This document shows positions 6,293-6,443 of a DNA stretch of 6,443 nucleotides, in pieces. Source of the DNA: Mageeibacillus sp. UBA3708 (GTDB lineage Bacteria > Bacillota > Clostridia > Saccharofermentanales > Saccharofermentanaceae); assembly GCA_002371375.1 (NCBI GenBank), contig DFIB01000121.1, positions 1 to 6,443 on the forward strand, given 5' to 3'. Both the position numbers and the translations under genes were made by a program. The first letter of the stretch is position 1. Each line of letters begins with the position of its first letter. The notes below the pieces were generated by a model, which worked only from the letters and a program-made list of their open reading frames with translations, made no database searches and was not told the DNA's origin.

Positions 6293-6443
6293 ATGTTAGA
6301 AGACGTTTTATCATCAGTAAATGATCAGATCTTCGGTGTGTGGTTTCTTGCCGGAGCAGCATTGGTCTTCTGGATGCAGGCAGGTTTTGCCATGGTCGAG
6401 ACGGGCTTCACAAGAGCCAAGAACGCCGGCAACATCATCATGA
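6293..6443 (+). CDS. amt: Amt-family ammonium channel, N-terminal part
   Basis: This gene codes for an inner-membrane ammonium/ammonia channel of the Amt/MEP/Rh family that scavenges ammonium at low concentration. Only the first 50 codons are in the window. After a short start (MLEDVLSSVNDQIFG) comes the first membrane segment, about residues 16-36. It runs into the family signature VFWMQAGFAMVETGFTRAKN (residues 25-44) and then AGNIIM. No cleavable signal peptide is evident. Usual length is about 400-450 aa, often followed by a PII gene (glnK), which would lie outside the window. The divergent gltBD operon uses the ammonium nitrogen, and the twin leader terminators suggest shared nitrogen control. 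The family call is very safe; the paralogue type is not known. Confidence 0.96.
   Translation, partial: MLEDVLSSVNDQIFGVWFLAGAALVFWMQAGFAMVETGFTRAKNAGNIIM

Overview
The window looks like the chromosome of a Gram-positive anaerobe of the Clostridia; Lachnospiraceae or a related gut or rumen family is my guess. The evidence is the moderate GC content, the strong AAGGAGG-type ribosome binding sites, the TTGACA promoters with 17-bp spacers, the intrinsic terminators in the leaders, and the clostridial look of the GltB, GltD and Amt sequences. It is a nitrogen-assimilation locus with two divergent transcription units.

On the minus strand, reading leftward from about 5880, lies gltB (5788 to 1223), which encodes the large subunit of glutamate synthase. 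After a 5-nt gap comes gltD (1217 down to the left edge, C-terminus missing), the small FAD/NAD(P)H subunit. Together they make GOGAT, which converts glutamine plus 2-oxoglutarate into two glutamates. On the plus strand an Amt-family ammonium channel gene starts at 6293 and runs off the right edge. Ammonium import and glutamate synthesis are therefore back to back, with about 500 bp of shared control region.

That control region (5789 to 6292) is the interesting part. It holds two near-consensus vegetative promoters pointing away from each other. Each promoter is followed by a strong intrinsic terminator sitting directly against the ribosome binding site of its gene, so every transcript from these promoters must read through a terminator. 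This suggests transcription attenuation or antitermination of both units. Between the promoters, on the minus strand, is a decayed YefM-YoeB (Phd/RelE class) toxin-antitoxin pair. It consists of the last 26 codons of the antitoxin, the typical few-base antitoxin/toxin overlap, and about 50 codons of the toxin, which has lost its catalytic Glu and carries an in-frame stop. The gltB promoter lies inside the dead toxin gene, and its -10 box is made of the codons for a conserved His-Asn pair. I found no CRISPR array, tRNA, rRNA or insertion sequence.
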